Part shown: in pieces, positions 1 through 11,286 of the stretch
Position numbering within the stretch: the stretch's first letter is position 1
Layout: every line of letters begins with the position of its first letter
Origin: Euptelea pleiosperma
Taxonomy: Eukaryota; Streptophyta; Magnoliopsida; Ranunculales; Eupteleaceae
NCBI GenBank assembly: GCA_035048495.1
Contig: CM068541.1
Span: forward strand, 7,881,929 to 7,945,928
Direction: 5' to 3'
Length of the DNA: 64,000 bases
Translations under genes and position numbers: made by a program
Notes under the pieces: model-generated
Told to the model about the DNA's origin: nothing
The model's database searches: none
What the model saw: the letters and a program-made list of their open reading frames with translations, nothing else

Positions 1-199
1 TAGCCTTACTTTTAAGACCAGGCCCTAATCACAATTTAGTGGGCTTTAGAATGCTAAGCCAGGCGTACCGATGAGTCTGTCTAACATGGATGATCCTACT
101 TTTGCATCCGTAGACTCCAGCTGAAAATTGGTTGTTTTTTAGAAGAAAAAAAAACTGTGCTACATCATTTTGTATCCAGAGTTTAATTCAGAAATTCAC
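1..199. other. unassigned window edge
   Basis: No gene or recognisable repeat is visible in this AT-rich start of the window. Confidence 0.4.
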
Positions 200-466
200 A
201 AACTGCCATGTGGCATACTCTTTCGGCCCCACTAACCCCAAGAATGTTTGGTCCCCCTCTTGGTGGAACCATACACCAAAAAATTAACCTGGTTGGTGAT
301 TTCTAGCCTTTTGATTCAAGAACTTTTTTTATCATGGGCTTAGAATCCATCCAAAGGTCTGTTCATAAAGCCCATGATGAAGAAGTGCTCAAATCCAACG
401 GCTAGAATTTACCAATCAGGCTGATTTTGGGAGCACAAGTCACCAAGCTAACAATCAGTGGGGTTG
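200..466. mobile_element. MITE of the ATCAGCCTGATTGGTGATTT core group, right end degraded
   Basis: The left part reads like the other core copies: a gene-free block with GCCCCACTAACCCCAAGAAT, then TTGGTGGAACCATACACC, then the core AACCTGGTTGGTGATTTC. The right part is its approximate inverse (CAATCAGGCTGATTTT, then CAATCAGTGGGG). The foldback is about 265 bp. The right terminus has decayed and no target duplication is visible. It is closest to the copy at 44957-45264, which shares the ATCATGGGCTT centre. Confidence 0.6.
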
Positions 467-742
467 CAACCAGTGGCGGAACTAGGATTCTGTTGAAGGA
501 TTGTGCTGACTGGTTAAGGGTGGACATTCTACTAGGTTTAAAAGTGTAATTTTGGATTTTTTTTTTTTTTCCAAACTCTTAAGGGGGGGGGGGGATTTTG
601 TTGAAGGGTGGGGGCATTGTACTAAGTTTTAAAGGGGTTGGCTACACAAGTCTTGTTTCACTATTCAATTCTACGTATAAAACAATGAATCACGATTCAT
701 GAAAGGATATAGCAAAATTTTTTATGTACAGAGCACACACAT
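467..742. other. homopolymer-rich spacer
   Basis: Contains a T tract near 557-570 and a G tract near 584-594, with two similar GGATT-GTTGAAGG stretches around them. No coding signal is seen. Confidence 0.4.
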
Positions 743-1076
743 GGGTCGGGCTCAAGGGACCCCCTTTTTTGACCCCCATCTTGGCGTACCCACGTAGAAG
801 ATGAATCGATGACTGATTTTTGGTGGGGATAATAACCTCACCATATAGATCACCCCAACAAAAAATCAGCCCATTCTGAAATTTCTAGCCCCATCAAATG
901 TGATTTTAAAGTTACACGGTAAAAATCGAAGGTCCATAATGTTTCAACTTCTAAACCAGTCTATGAATATCAGAATGATTTGAATTTTTGTGAGGATGAT
1001 CTCCTCTTCTATGTGGATACGCCAAGGTGGGGGTCGAAAAAGGGGGTCAGAAATGGGGGTCCCTTGAGCCCGACCC
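743..1076. mobile_element. MITE with GGGTCGGGCTC termini, core type B
   Basis: The terminal inverted repeats begin GGGTCGGGCTCAAGGGACCC and the right end is the reverse complement. The arms continue through the GACCCCCATCTTGGCGTA region. The inside holds a second foldback core (CAACTTCTAAACCAGTCTA, GTGAGGATGATCTCCTC, ATCAGCC) that recurs at 44334-44661 and inside the element at 34455-35146. Flanks CACACACAT and CACATATAA match only partly, so no target duplication is claimed. The termini resemble those of the element at 2043-2440. Confidence 0.75.
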
Positions 1077-2033
1077 CACATATAATTAACTGTAAAGTTT
1101 TTTTTTTCTTTAAGTGCGTTTTCGTAAATTTAAATAGAGATACGAAAACCTTAGTTTCATTTTGGGGTCACATATAAACCTCGATTTCCATGATGCGAAT
1201 ACGATTGTATTGTGTTTTTTTCTTTTGCCTCAGAACATAGTGGAATTGGTACAAGTCCGTAGACGTACCTCAATCTTGAGGAAACCACGTAAATATCTGT
1301 ATGGTGTGACTGCATCTTTGTGTGATTTATTCTTCCTTCCAACAATAGGCTCCTCCTAGATCAATAGGTGTGTTATATAGAAACTCTATGTCGATATGGA
1401 ATAGGCTCCTCCTAGATCTATAGGTGTGTTATATAGAAACTCTACGTCGATATGGCTTTGGATATTTGGGGCTATGTTACCGAGATACACCAAGGACACG
1501 ACCCCCGGCATGGCATGGAGACGGCATTTATACTGAAAATTAAAGCATCCGACATGGATACGACACACATTTTCTTTTGAATTGATTTAAGGAGTCCTCC
1601 TGGATGTATATATTTAGTTGGTTCTTTTAATCATTGAAAGTATAGTTTTTCAATTAGGTGGTGTATGCACTCTCATTTAGATCAATTCGGGTTATTGATG
1701 CGTTGTTTTCCCGACCTAAATAAACCAGGTGTAGATCACAGATTGTGATCCTCATTCATGGTCGCAAATTACTGACAAGATTCCATATATCTTCGGCAGA
1801 ATCTGTCGCATCTGCCTACCAGGATGCCTTGTCCTCATTTATAAATCCTCTATGTTGTTTCATTTTCTAAGCTTTTGATCTGGCATCTGGTCGCTTTCTC
1901 TGCTTGTAATTTCTATTTTAGTCTTCTGTCTCAGTGGTCCCAAATACTTTTCACATGGCCGTGGGTATTTTTCTTCTGAAGTGTATGCTTTTCTTTACTT
2001 CACAAATTTACCAAAACACCAATCTCTCTATAA
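1077..2033. other. gene-free spacer with a short tandem duplication
   Basis: Apart from the 56-bp duplication at 1344-1455, nothing recognisable is seen. Open frames are short and on overlapping strands. Confidence 0.4.
1344..1455. repeat. 56-bp tandem duplication
   Basis: Copy 1 (1344-1399) and copy 2 (1400-1455) differ at only two positions. Both start AATAGGCTCCTCCTAGATC and end GTCGATATGG. The similarity indicates a recent local duplication. Confidence 0.95.
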
Positions 2034-2042
2034 TTGATTAAT

Positions 2043-2440
2043 GGGTCGGGCTCCGTTGACAGCCCTAAAAATGACAGGATTCTGTACAGGACACAATATA
2101 AGCCACGTGTCACACTCTTAGAGGACTCTGACCGTATGGATGTTTGTCCAATCCATTGATGGACCTCCGCACCAAAGATCACCCTGATTAGTGATTTATA
2201 GGCGTTGGATCTTTGTAACTCAAATACTGCTCAAATTGCCACAGTTGAGATCAACCCATTAAAATAAGTCCAATCCAAAGCCTATAAATCACTAATCATG
2301 CTGATTTTTGGTTTGTAGGTCTACTTAGGGACTGGAAAAACATCCATACAGTTAGCATCCCCTAATAGTGTGCCACGTGTCTCATATTATGTTCTGTACA
2401 GAATCCTGTCATTTTTAGGGCTGTCAACGGAGCCCGACCC
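2043..2440. mobile_element. Intact MULE-type foldback MITE with 9-bp target duplication
   Basis: This 398-bp element begins GGGTCGGGCTCCGTTGAC and ends with its exact reverse complement. The first ~47 bp of the arms are identical and similarity continues for more than 100 bp on each side. It is flanked by the perfect 9-bp duplication TTGATTAAT (2034-2042 and 2441-2449), as expected of Mutator-superfamily insertions. The inside carries GACCGTATGGATGTTTG and CTGATTAGTGATTTATA, the core motif shared with many other copies here. It encodes no protein, so it is non-autonomous. Confidence 0.93.
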
Positions 2441-2474
2441 TTGATTAATTGTCACAATCTGGATTCTCACACCA

Positions 2475-2893
2475 AGCATCTCCAACGGGTAGTCTCTATC
2501 GTCATATCTGATGAGGATTTTGCAAAATCAAATTCTAACCAGGCTTTGGCTTCAAATTTGAAGTTGGGCTCTATATCTCTATTCTTGGCTTTAAATATCG
2601 AGAGCTCTCTACTATCAGGCTTCAAAAATAGATCCCTACATTTTACATTTCTAAATTTTTTTTTTCTATTTTGGGTTCTTTTAAAAACATTGTTACTTTT
2701 TCATCTTTTCGAAAATTACTATTTTTTACAAATAAATTTTAAATACATTTTGCGTCCTTTTTAAAAAAGATATTTCTTTGAAATCAAGGCTGGTTGGTTA
2801 GAGTTCAACACTTCTTAGAGGGTGTCTCTGGCTTCAAATTTGAAAAAGGTGTTATTTTGAAGCTAAATTTTGAAAACCCTGATTGGAGATGCT
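2475..2893. mobile_element. MITE with AGCATCTCCAA termini
   Basis: The left end AGCATCTCCAACGGG and right end TGATTGGAGATGCT are inverted. The inside is AT-rich, with ATTTGAAG and TTTGAAAA motifs in both arms. A related but more diverged copy lies at 21113-21487. No clear target duplication. Confidence 0.7.
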
Positions 2894-4239
2894 AGTATTT
2901 AGATTTTCAGTAGCGCTTTTCTTTGATTTTCTCAAATTTCACTCGGCGACCCATCGTAAAATTTGATTTAATTACTCCGTTTTTCCAAGGTTTTCTTTCA
3001 TATAGTTCAATAAATCAACATAAAAATTAAAAAATATGGAACCATTGTGAGGTTATTACCTTCGGTTAGCTGTTGGGTGCAAAGTTATATGCATGGACTA
3101 CTTAGGTCTGTACATCAAAGAGCTATTTTCATCATTTTTCTTTTAAGCAAATTAGCCTGTAATGGTGATCCATTTTCTAACTGGAAAGAAGATTTAACTT
3201 CATCTTTCTCAACAATGTGGTATCAAAATGTTTATATATGATCACTTCGTAAAACAAACGGCGCGCAGGTTACAGAGAAGTCAAGAAACTTCGGTGATTT
3301 GCATCGTCAAACAAAATCATGGGAAGAAAGCCAGAGTAGAGCTTTAAAATGGCACCATTGATGGAGCATGGCACCAGCCACAGTTCAGACATAAGTCTCA
3401 GCAGGCTACCTGTCCAATTTGAGGCATGACTCGGTTCTGTCTCGGCCTTGACACCAACATATATTAAGGAGAACAATAAATATCAAATCTGAAATATTAT
3501 TTTTTGTTTATGCTTGTTTCAAGTACCTGCTATATATTATACCATGGATAATTTACAAATTTACTTTTACTTAGATTTAGACATTAGGGGACCATATATG
3601 GTAGTGCCGCCACCGTTAATGCCGATAGGCACTTTACACCAAACATTGGGCCACCCATTCTTCAATCTGTAATATTCGGTCAGTGGACCACCTCTTTGAT
3701 CAGTCGCCATACTGCTTGTCCAATTTTCACCGTACTCGCAGAAAATGAGACGTGGTTGTTGAGGGTTAAGATCGTTTAATTAGCATGGTTTTTGGGTCAC
3801 ATCCGTCGAACAAGTGGTCCCTGATCACCAATTTTATTGAATGATCCAGATTGATGAGTCATCGAACATTCGGGTCGCAGTACAACCGTCGATACCAGGT
3901 ACCTAACCAATCCGTCTATATATTTATTCCAGACATGATTAGATCTATAAAATTCTTCCCTATAAGATTCATGATTCTATAATATATTACAGATAATATT
4001 TTAAATATTGCAAGTACACTACATTACATATATACTAAATTAAACAAATAACAGGATACATTTTAATATAATAATGTCCTACCCTTGGTATCCATCAAAC
4101 ATTTTGGTCAAGAAAGCTGAGATTGGGACCAGTTTGATCATAAATAAGACAACTCAGCTCATCACCTTGCTGAGTCAAACTTGGCAACTCTAATTTGACT
4201 CCATTTTTATTTTATTTTTCTCTAAACCAGGAGCAGAAA
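2894..4239. other. no recognisable feature
   Basis: Non-repetitive looking DNA. A minus-strand frame at 3270-3476 (68 codons) and a shorter one near 3125-3230 are open, but neither resembles a known family and neither has convincing splice context. They are not called as genes. Confidence 0.35.
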
Positions 4240-4500
4240 CAGCAGAGAGGTCGAATGGGTCGTCTGGCCAACACAACACGTGCACAGGAACACACCACCA
4301 TCTGCTAACACACCCCTTCAGCGGGAATACACTATGTTGGAGACTTGAACCCGCGACCTCCCAAGCCTTGGGGATCTGATACCATGTTAAACAACCGTTT
4401 ACCCCAAAGGAAAAGGCGAAACAACTTAATTATACCAATAGGTTGTAAGGCCAAGACAACACGTGCAAGAGGGAACACACCATCCACTAACTGATAACCA
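4240..4500 (-). repeat. SINE-like repeat, copy 1
   Basis: Read on the minus strand this contains a tRNA B-box-like GGTTCAAGTCTCC preceded by TGGTATCAGATCCCCAAGG, like the internal promoter of tRNA-derived SINEs. The same layout, diverged, occurs on the plus strand at 14940-15200. The segment AACACGTGCA with AACACACCA is duplicated within the repeat. It could instead be a piece of a larger retroelement. Confidence 0.45.
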
Positions 4501-5634
4501 CGAAATAAGCTCTACCATACAAAATCATGGAGAAATGAGCCTCATGTGGGTTCGAAGAAAGATGTAAGAAATGATTGGTTGAATCTGGACTACTAACTTA
4601 GCAATGAAACAAAAGAAAGGTGTACTGATATCAGTGTGTGGAGATACAGATACAGATACAGTTTGATATCTGACATAGTGTTGGAAATCAAACACAGGCT
4701 GGCTCACTCTAGGCATCTATAAGTACTGTTATTTCTATATAGGCATCCTTGTTCCCTTTCACAGCTCACATATCTATGAACCACCCATACACTGCCTCAA
4801 TTTTCCCCATAACAAACAAATGAGAACTCCGAGATATACATTGGTTAGTGACCACCCATAAATTATGTCTCATTCATTCATGGTTATCATCTAATCAGTT
4901 CAATAACTATTCTGATCAATAAGCACGTACATAAGTACAGACATAGATGTATACATGTGTGGTGATCCTAGCTTCAATCAATAATGAAGCCACCCCCTTG
5001 ATGTTCTTTGATCCAGACCCCAGTTGGTGGGTTTGAGAATAGCCCAAAAATCAGACTCCCTAGAGGATTTTGATCACGAGACCATTCGAAACGAAAGTGC
5101 CACTAGTTTTGAATGAAATTGAATCATGAACTGCACACAGACTAAAGATATTGGAGGTTTGGAAAAATGATTATGGAATAACAGCACATTATAAATGTAA
5201 GATACACATTATCAATGGAAACAGATAAGGAACAACCGATGTTTCAATAGAAATGAACCTGAAATCGTGACCGTCTGATTGTTTGGTCTGCTTGACTCCC
5301 CTGATGCCAACTAGAAAATGTGTCAACACTCTTGACAAACTTCTTAGATGGCATGCAGGGAGCCAGGCAGATCAATTCATGACAGTTCCATGAAGTCACT
5401 TAAGCAATCGATCGTTCGGATTTTGCACCATCCTTGAGCTCCACAACCTATAAGGTACACAAACAATTTGTGAACATCCGTTATAACTCCATGAACTGAT
5501 CCAAAACAAGAAACATAAATGGAGAGGAAAACACCCCCTTTCTGAAGTTACAGGATTACAAACTGAATTAGAGAAACATTGAACACTCAATAAGAACTAA
5601 AATCGATATACAAACTATGTTTTGGTCGGTTAAG
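4501..5634. other. no recognisable feature
   Basis: No gene called. A short minus-strand frame near 5399-5448 ends in a stop codon and is preceded by an acceptor-like TTATAG, but its product matches nothing I recognise. Confidence 0.35.
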
Positions 5635-5815
5635 AACTTCAAGGAGTTTAGAGGGCTGGTTTTTTGAAGATTTTGTCTACAAGTGAGATGTTATTGTGAA
5701 CAGCTCTAGCCTCTAGCTAGTTTGTTGGTTTCAGTTTGTCATCTCGACCTATTAGGAGTGTTCTTTGTTTTCTCGGCTTCTCAATATACTTCATTTACTT
5801 ATCAAAAAATAAAAA
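5635..5815 (+). mobile_element. LINE 3' tail fragment
   Basis: The stretch ends CTTCATTTACTTATCAAAAA followed by an A-rich tail. Plant L1-type LINEs typically end in such a form, and the LINE at 39800-41380 ends ATACTTATCAAAAG. No coding part remains. Confidence 0.45.
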
Positions 5816-8307
5816 TAAAAATCGACATACGAACATTTCAGGATTCAAATAGCTAGCTAAGTTCATCTTTAGCCCATGTAAAAAAGCAGACGCTAAAGCA
5901 GCTATACCCACAAGTAGAAAATAACTAAATTTAGTGAAACTTACAGTTAAAGTTGGAGCTGGAGATGGTTAAGACCAAAACACTAGCAGAGACGATTTAG
6001 TAGAGAAGTTTGGATTCCCATCTCAGATGGGTCTCTCAAGTCTCAACTTCTCTACTTCTCTATCTATTGATCGATCCGTCAAATCATTTCTCATACCAAG
6101 TGAGGAGTAAAGTTGAATTTAAAGAATTGTTAAAGCAGAAAAGGTGAAGAGCCAAGACAAGGGAAAATCCATGTAGACAGGTCCTAGAGTAGGCGGCAAC
6201 AAAGGCTTCATTCTCACAAATAGTTCCATGGATAGAGCCAAAGCAGCCTGGGTTTTGCAGGTAGACGGGTTTGGATTTTTCACGCGTTGGAAAAGGTGAA
6301 CCATTTTCTAGTTCTTGGACGGTTAACGGCTATTGACTGGTTCCAGACGGCGCCAAAGCCACTATATAAAACAAGGCCACTCTTGATGTAGGTGAAGTAA
6401 CGGATTTCTTAACGTCCGTTTGGGAATATTATATATCATTTTTATATAGGGGCAGATTCTAAAATTAGCAATAGTAGGGATTGGGAGGTGGGAGGTGAGG
6501 TGGGGGCCTATTTACTTGAAGAGAGGAGGGTCTTCATGTCACCCGATTATCATGGGAGTTATCCAAGAAAACCGGACGTGGGTTTGAAGTTAACTGTGGT
6601 TGGTGGCTTTGTTTTGTAGACTTGACTTATCTTTTTGACTAGGGTTTAGGTCTTCTTTTCAAATTAATAAATATAATGGGAAGATATATGGTGCATCGGG
6701 CCTCACATTACAATATAATGCTTTATGGAATTAGCCACTAGATTTTTGTTGGTATATAAAGTTAATTTCTGTTGATTGGATGGTTATGATTATCAGTTGG
6801 GAGATAGGATTAAGGCCATAGAGGATTTGAGAGGCGATGCATTGGTTGGACGGTCTTGATTAATCAGCATAGTTAGGGAAGGAGTGAATCATGAATTACG
6901 ATGGTACCCTGATGGGCCATATTTGCTTTCTTTTTTAAGTCAGAATTCAACAAATCATTCTCATGAAATCTCATCTTTTGAAATTGTATATCTTCTTCAC
7001 TCATTCAATCAAGGAGGATCATAAGGAACTGATGGCGTCATCCTGAGGAAGACACTGTAGTATTGCCGTCCCCAGGTCCAGACCGTTTGGATGGTCTTTG
7101 AGATATGTGGTTTGAATCATCCTGAGGAAACTTTGTGGTCAAGATGACCTAGGGATGACGGTAAGATTTACGATCCACTAAGGATGATGATAACACTGCG
7201 CCCATATTTGAAAATTACAAATTTCAAAAACATTCTTAACATCTTTAATCAAGTGTCAAAAGTCAATTGCTTAAATTCAACGCAGGCCATTTTTTTTTAT
7301 TCCCAAATTGCTCCTTTTGCTCACATGAGAAAGTTGCCATTAGGTTTTAATTTCCAATTAGCTGGTCTAGACTTACACCCAGTTCTTACTTCCGACGGTC
7401 GAGGAAGATCATGTTGGTCAATCCAACCGAACGGTGAGTTGTCCATATTGTCGAGACCCTCAGAAAAGGGCAAAAAAAAAAAAAAAAAAAAACTAATTTA
7501 TTTTGAAAAATTCCGATCATCTAATTATATCAAAGATCAATTTTTTATATGGTTAACAATGTCGAAATGAACTGATTTTTTGTAATGATGATCGTCATGG
7601 CAATGACAACTCGATATTTAGTTGGATTGTCGAACGTGATCTCGATGTGGAGTCCACTATTGGATGTAAGAAATAGGTGTAGCTCTAGACACTACAGATT
7701 ACCATTAGGTTCTATCAGAATTATGGAGGTAAAAATCAACTACTAACAAGTACTATTGCTTTTACTTCTCGTTCACAAGCACCCCCTAAAGCGATTTAAA
7801 TTGCGGGATTACGAAGAACAAAAAAGAACAATGATTGTTGCGGGTGTATGAACCCATTATATCCAGACATGTGGGTCTAGTGGTGCACATGCATGCAAGG
7901 GGGTGATGCCCATTGGATGGGTCCCAATTGGGTATTCGTTGTTAAGGTCAGAAAGGTATGGCAAGAAGTCAAGAGAATTCAATAGATTGTATGACTACGA
8001 TCATATGATTCAAGTTAACTTATTAAGCAGATGATGGGCTCCACCTAAGGCATGATGAAGTGATTGGTAGACTATAATTATGATCTATCCACCATTAAAG
8101 GATAAGGAGGAAGGAAATTACTTGACCTGGTTTTGGCTGGTGAAGGAAGGGATAAACATGGTCGAAAAAGAAAGAACCGATTTGACTCGCATCTAATCAT
8201 TTTGTTAGGTCAGCTGCCATTAAGTTCACTTGATTGTCTTGGTGCCATGTATTCAATTTTTTTAAAGGAGATGGGATTGTTCTCCAATACTTATTCAAAT
8301 GGAAAAA
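5816..8307. other. no recognisable gene; A tract
   Basis: Mostly unique-looking AT-rich DNA with an A tract of about 20 bp near 7471-7490. The longest frames (6119-6304 minus, 7184-7570 plus) have no recognised domain. A TATA-like CTATATAAAAC at 6361-6371 has no gene downstream. Confidence 0.4.
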
Positions 8308-8697
8308 GATGTAACAAGGTATGCCTGAAACTGTAGCAAATGCGGAAGCACGATTTTTGTTACTCACCACTGTCATCTGGGCCCACTGACCGCATGGATG
8401 TTTATCCCACCTCTTGGTGGATATACACACCAAAAATCACCTTGATTGGTAATCTATAACCATTAGATTTTAACCTTTTTTAGAATTTTTAAGACATTCT
8501 TATAGCCGTTGAATGAAACCATTTTTTTAGTACTAAAACCAATGGTTAAAAATCATTAAACAAGCTGAGTTTTGGTATGAATGTCTATTAAGGGGTGGGC
8601 TAAACATCCATGCGGTCAGTGAGTCCAGATGGCAGCGGCGTCTACCAAAAATGCCGCTTCCGCAGATGAAAAGATCTCAGGTATACCTTGTTACATC
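8308..8697. mobile_element. MITE with GATGTAACAAGG termini
   Basis: The left end GATGTAACAAGGTATGCCTGA and the right end (inverse GATGTAACAAGGTATACC) form the termini of a ~390-bp foldback. It carries GGGCCCACTGACCGCATGG and the ATCACCTTGATTGGTAATC core. Related copies: 18155-18519, 32098-32440 and 45576-45953. No convincing target duplication. Confidence 0.75.
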
Positions 8698-8799
8698 ACG
8701 ACCCTATTCAAATTACTCGCCCAGTTAGGTATGGGAGAAAATGTTTTCTGTCCCATAGGAGACGGAGACCTCCAATTTTAAAGTCTCCCCCCTCCTAAA

Positions 8800-9060
8800 A
8801 ATGCTACACTTTAGGGCCCACCGACCAAAAATCAGCTTATTATAATCTACATACCAAATATCAGCATGATCGATGATTTCTAACAGTTATATTTAGTATA
8901 CAAAAAAAAAAAATGCTCAAATCCAACTATCAAAAAATTACGTTATTAAAGTACTAAATCCAACGGCTAGAAATCACCAATTAAACTGATTTTTGATATG
9001 TAGATTCATCAAGACGTGGACCAAACATCCATCGGCCAGTGAGCCCTAAAACGTACTCCA
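8800..9060. mobile_element. MITE of the common foldback core group
   Basis: The left arm has AGGGCCCACCGACC and AATATCAGCATGATCGATG. The right arm has CACCAATTAAACTGATTTTTG and ACCAAACATCCATCGGCCAG. The arms are inverted and about 80 percent alike by eye. Termini are unclear. Confidence 0.6.
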
Positions 9061-9479
9061 CGTGGCATTTCGATTCCCCTAGGGGGCGTAAGGTAAGCTG
9101 GGTATCAAAGTTGATAGGAGAACTGTTACAAGGTAATCAAGACTTGGACCCTGTTTACTTATGTCTCCCACATAAGCTGCATGGTGATAGTGTGTTTGCT
9201 TGTCGGAAAGAATGTGCCAAGTGGCATTTTGGGGGTGGGGAAGAAACATTCATGGAGTCCCCCACTCCAGTGTTCCCCTTTGCTCGACACATGTCTCTAT
9301 AAATCTGCCTAACTCAACCAGAGCAACTTCTACCCAACTTGTCTAAATGAGTTACCAAAGAGTAACCCCGGAGGAAAGTTTTGCTCCAATGCTCTAGGTA
9401 CCCTAAAGATGTGCTACATGGCATTTGGAGTGGGCCCTCATCAAAGAGTAACCCCGGAGGCCTGTCCTCATCTTTTGGT
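9061..9479. other. spacer with direct repeats
   Basis: The 19-mer CAAAGAGTAACCCCGGAGG occurs at about 9356-9374 and again at 9444-9462, and GTGGCATTT recurs. No coding evidence. Confidence 0.5.
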
Positions 9480-9680
9480 AAAAAGAAAAAAATACAAATC
9501 TCTAAGCATTCAAACCCATTTTTATCTATTTTCTCTTTAGCAGGCAGGCAGGTTGGTGGTTAGTAGTGAAATGGTGAAGGCAGGTATCGAACCCAGCCCA
9601 AGTCGTGGTATCAACATTCACAAACTTTACCAACCTAGCAAGCTGGCACCTTCGACACCATTTAATTGGAAAAAAAATTA
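9480..9680 (-). repeat. Possible tRNA-derived SINE
   Basis: On the minus strand an A-box-like GCTTGCTAGGTTGGTAAAG is followed about 45 bp later by a good B box (GGTTCGATACC). The repeat then runs into a T-rich tail. This spacing and order fit a tRNA-derived SINE. No second copy in the window confirms it. Confidence 0.45.
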
Positions 9681-9688
9681 ATGCAGTC

Positions 9689-10025
9689 GATGCAGAGGTG
9701 TCTCGTCTCGTGGCCCTACATACCTCATTTTTGGGACCCACTAACCACATAGATGTTTACCCCACCCCTTGGTGGATATATATACAAAAATCAGTCTCAT
9801 TGATTTTATCTAGCCAAAGATTTTAGCACTTTTTTAGGATTGATTGTAGAAGTTGGATTCAAGCATGTTTTTTGCATTTTTTTTGGGCACTTTATCCAAT
9901 GGCTAGAAATTATCAAATAAGCTGATTTTTGGTATGCATGTCCACCAAGTGGTGGGGTAAACATCCATATGGTTAGTGTGCCAAAAAAAAATGAGCCATG
10001 TACAGCCACCAGACCCCTCTGCATC
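9689..10025. mobile_element. MITE with GATGCAGAGG termini
   Basis: This 337-bp foldback starts GATGCAGAGGTGTCT and ends with the inverse CCTCTGCATC. It carries the same inner core as the MULE-type copies (AACCACATAGATGTTTACCCC, AAATCAGTCTCATTGATTTT, TCAAATAAGCTGATTTTTGG). No target duplication found. Confidence 0.75.
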
Positions 10026-10264
10026 AACTGCATCCAAAGTCCTTTGCATCTAAATTTTTTCCCATTTAATTTGGTGTACAACCTGATATTTTCCTCAATA
10101 ATTATTTACATTTACTTTAGATAATTTTAACCAAACTACCTGATTGGCTTGTTGCTTCTATCCTTTAATTAAATTTTTGTTTAAATAAATAAGAACTACT
10201 ACTTTCTAACAAGGTGCACACAAAAATAGGAAATATGCATTTGCTTTCGAAATTAAGTATAGAA
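10026..10264. other. AT-rich spacer
   Basis: No gene or repeat recognised. Confidence 0.4.
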
Positions 10265-10937
10265 GTATATGCGTAGCGCTGAGAGGTAAATGACTTTGGA
10301 GGTTCTGCTTAGAGAGACAGCTTATGATGGAGAGTGATTTTTGGGAGGTACGGTGAGAGTGTAATAAGATGGGTCAGCAAGCTCACTAGAGGTTCTCACG
10401 GGTGCAGGGTCTGAAAAGGTATCATGACCGATTTGCAGGGGTTTGAGGAGGGTGTTGTCTTCAAGGTTGATAAAGGAAATAGAGTGTTGTTTTGAAAAGA
10501 TTCATGGTGTCTAGAGGTTAGATTAGAGTCTGAATTTCACGACTTTTTTCCTACCTCTAATAAGAAATTGGCCTCTATTTGTGAGATGCTGGTTACAGGT
10601 GACGTCTTGCCGACTTGGATTTTCGATATCAAGAGAAACCTTAATGATGGAGAATTTTCTCATGTGGCAAATTTGCTTGTGAAGATGGGGGATAAACCCT
10701 CTCTCAGCCAAGTGAAAGATGTCAGATGGTGGAATTAATTATGACTGCAAAGGTAAATTTTCTATTCATTCTTTTAGTAAATCATTAGAAGATAGTGAGG
10801 TGGTTGATTTTCCTGTGGCTAGGGTGTGAGCCAATAGAGCTCCTTCTAAATTTTGGTTCCTGAATGGTATGTGATTCTAGGTAGAGTTCAAAAGATAGAC
10901 TTTTTGTGGAGGCGAGGCATTAAAGACATGTTTTAGC
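10265..10937 (+). mobile_element. Decayed LINE ORF2 C-terminal fragment
   Basis: Translated pieces match the region after the reverse transcriptase of plant L1-type LINEs: near 10575-10715 the peptide reads RNLNDGEFSHVANLL, then KPSLSQVKDVRWW. After a frame change DCKGKFSIHSFSKSLED and RAPSKFWFL follow, the familiar zinc-knuckle-proximal tail. In-frame stops and frame changes show that it is dead. The copy is interrupted at 10938 by a hAT MITE and appears to resume at 11295 (TTGGGCTGCTCC). Confidence 0.8.
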
Positions 10938-11286
10938 CTATGTTTTAAAACTCTCCGACTCGACTCGGGACTCGATCGTATTTCGAGTTGACTCGGCATA
11001 CAAACTCGGATTTGCATGCCTCTCCGAGTTGACTCAGAAACTCGGCCTTGTCTTTACCGAGTCAACCATTTAAAGGCCGAGTTGACTCAAAATTAAATGT
11101 TTGTTTTTGAATTTCTAATTTTTTTACTATACTTTATAATTTTTCAAAGTTTTTTTTAAATAAATATTAATTTTTATACATTTAAATATTTAATAATTAA
11201 TTTAATGACTCGCCGAGTCGACTCCCGAGGTGACTCGGCCCAATGGACTTCCGAGTTGAGTATGAGTTCCGAGTTTAAAAACATAG
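10938..11286. mobile_element. hAT-type MITE inserted in the LINE
   Basis: The 349-bp element starts CTATGTTTTAAAACTC and ends GAGTTTAAAAACATAG. The flanks GTTTTAGC and GTTTTAGT agree at 7 of 8 positions, the 8-bp target duplication size of hAT elements. Arms are rich in ACTCGGCCGAGT-like palindromes and the centre is AT-rich. The same family lies at 22573-22936. Confidence 0.85.

Noticed and set aside
3047..3476. Open frames on both strands (64 and 68 codons) as a possible gene
   Set aside because: No recognised domain, no convincing splice pattern and frames of this size are expected by chance.
5396..6304. Possible minus-strand gene with an exon ending near 5399 and a first exon at 6119-6304
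   Set aside because: The pieces cannot be joined into a family I recognise and splice sites are weak. Left as unassigned.
7184..7570. 128-codon plus-strand frame
   Set aside because: Runs through an A tract giving poly-Lys and has no domain. Likely chance.
9480..9680. Real tRNA gene on the minus strand
   Set aside because: A and B boxes are present but no cloverleaf with a closed acceptor stem can be drawn. SINE-like is more likely.
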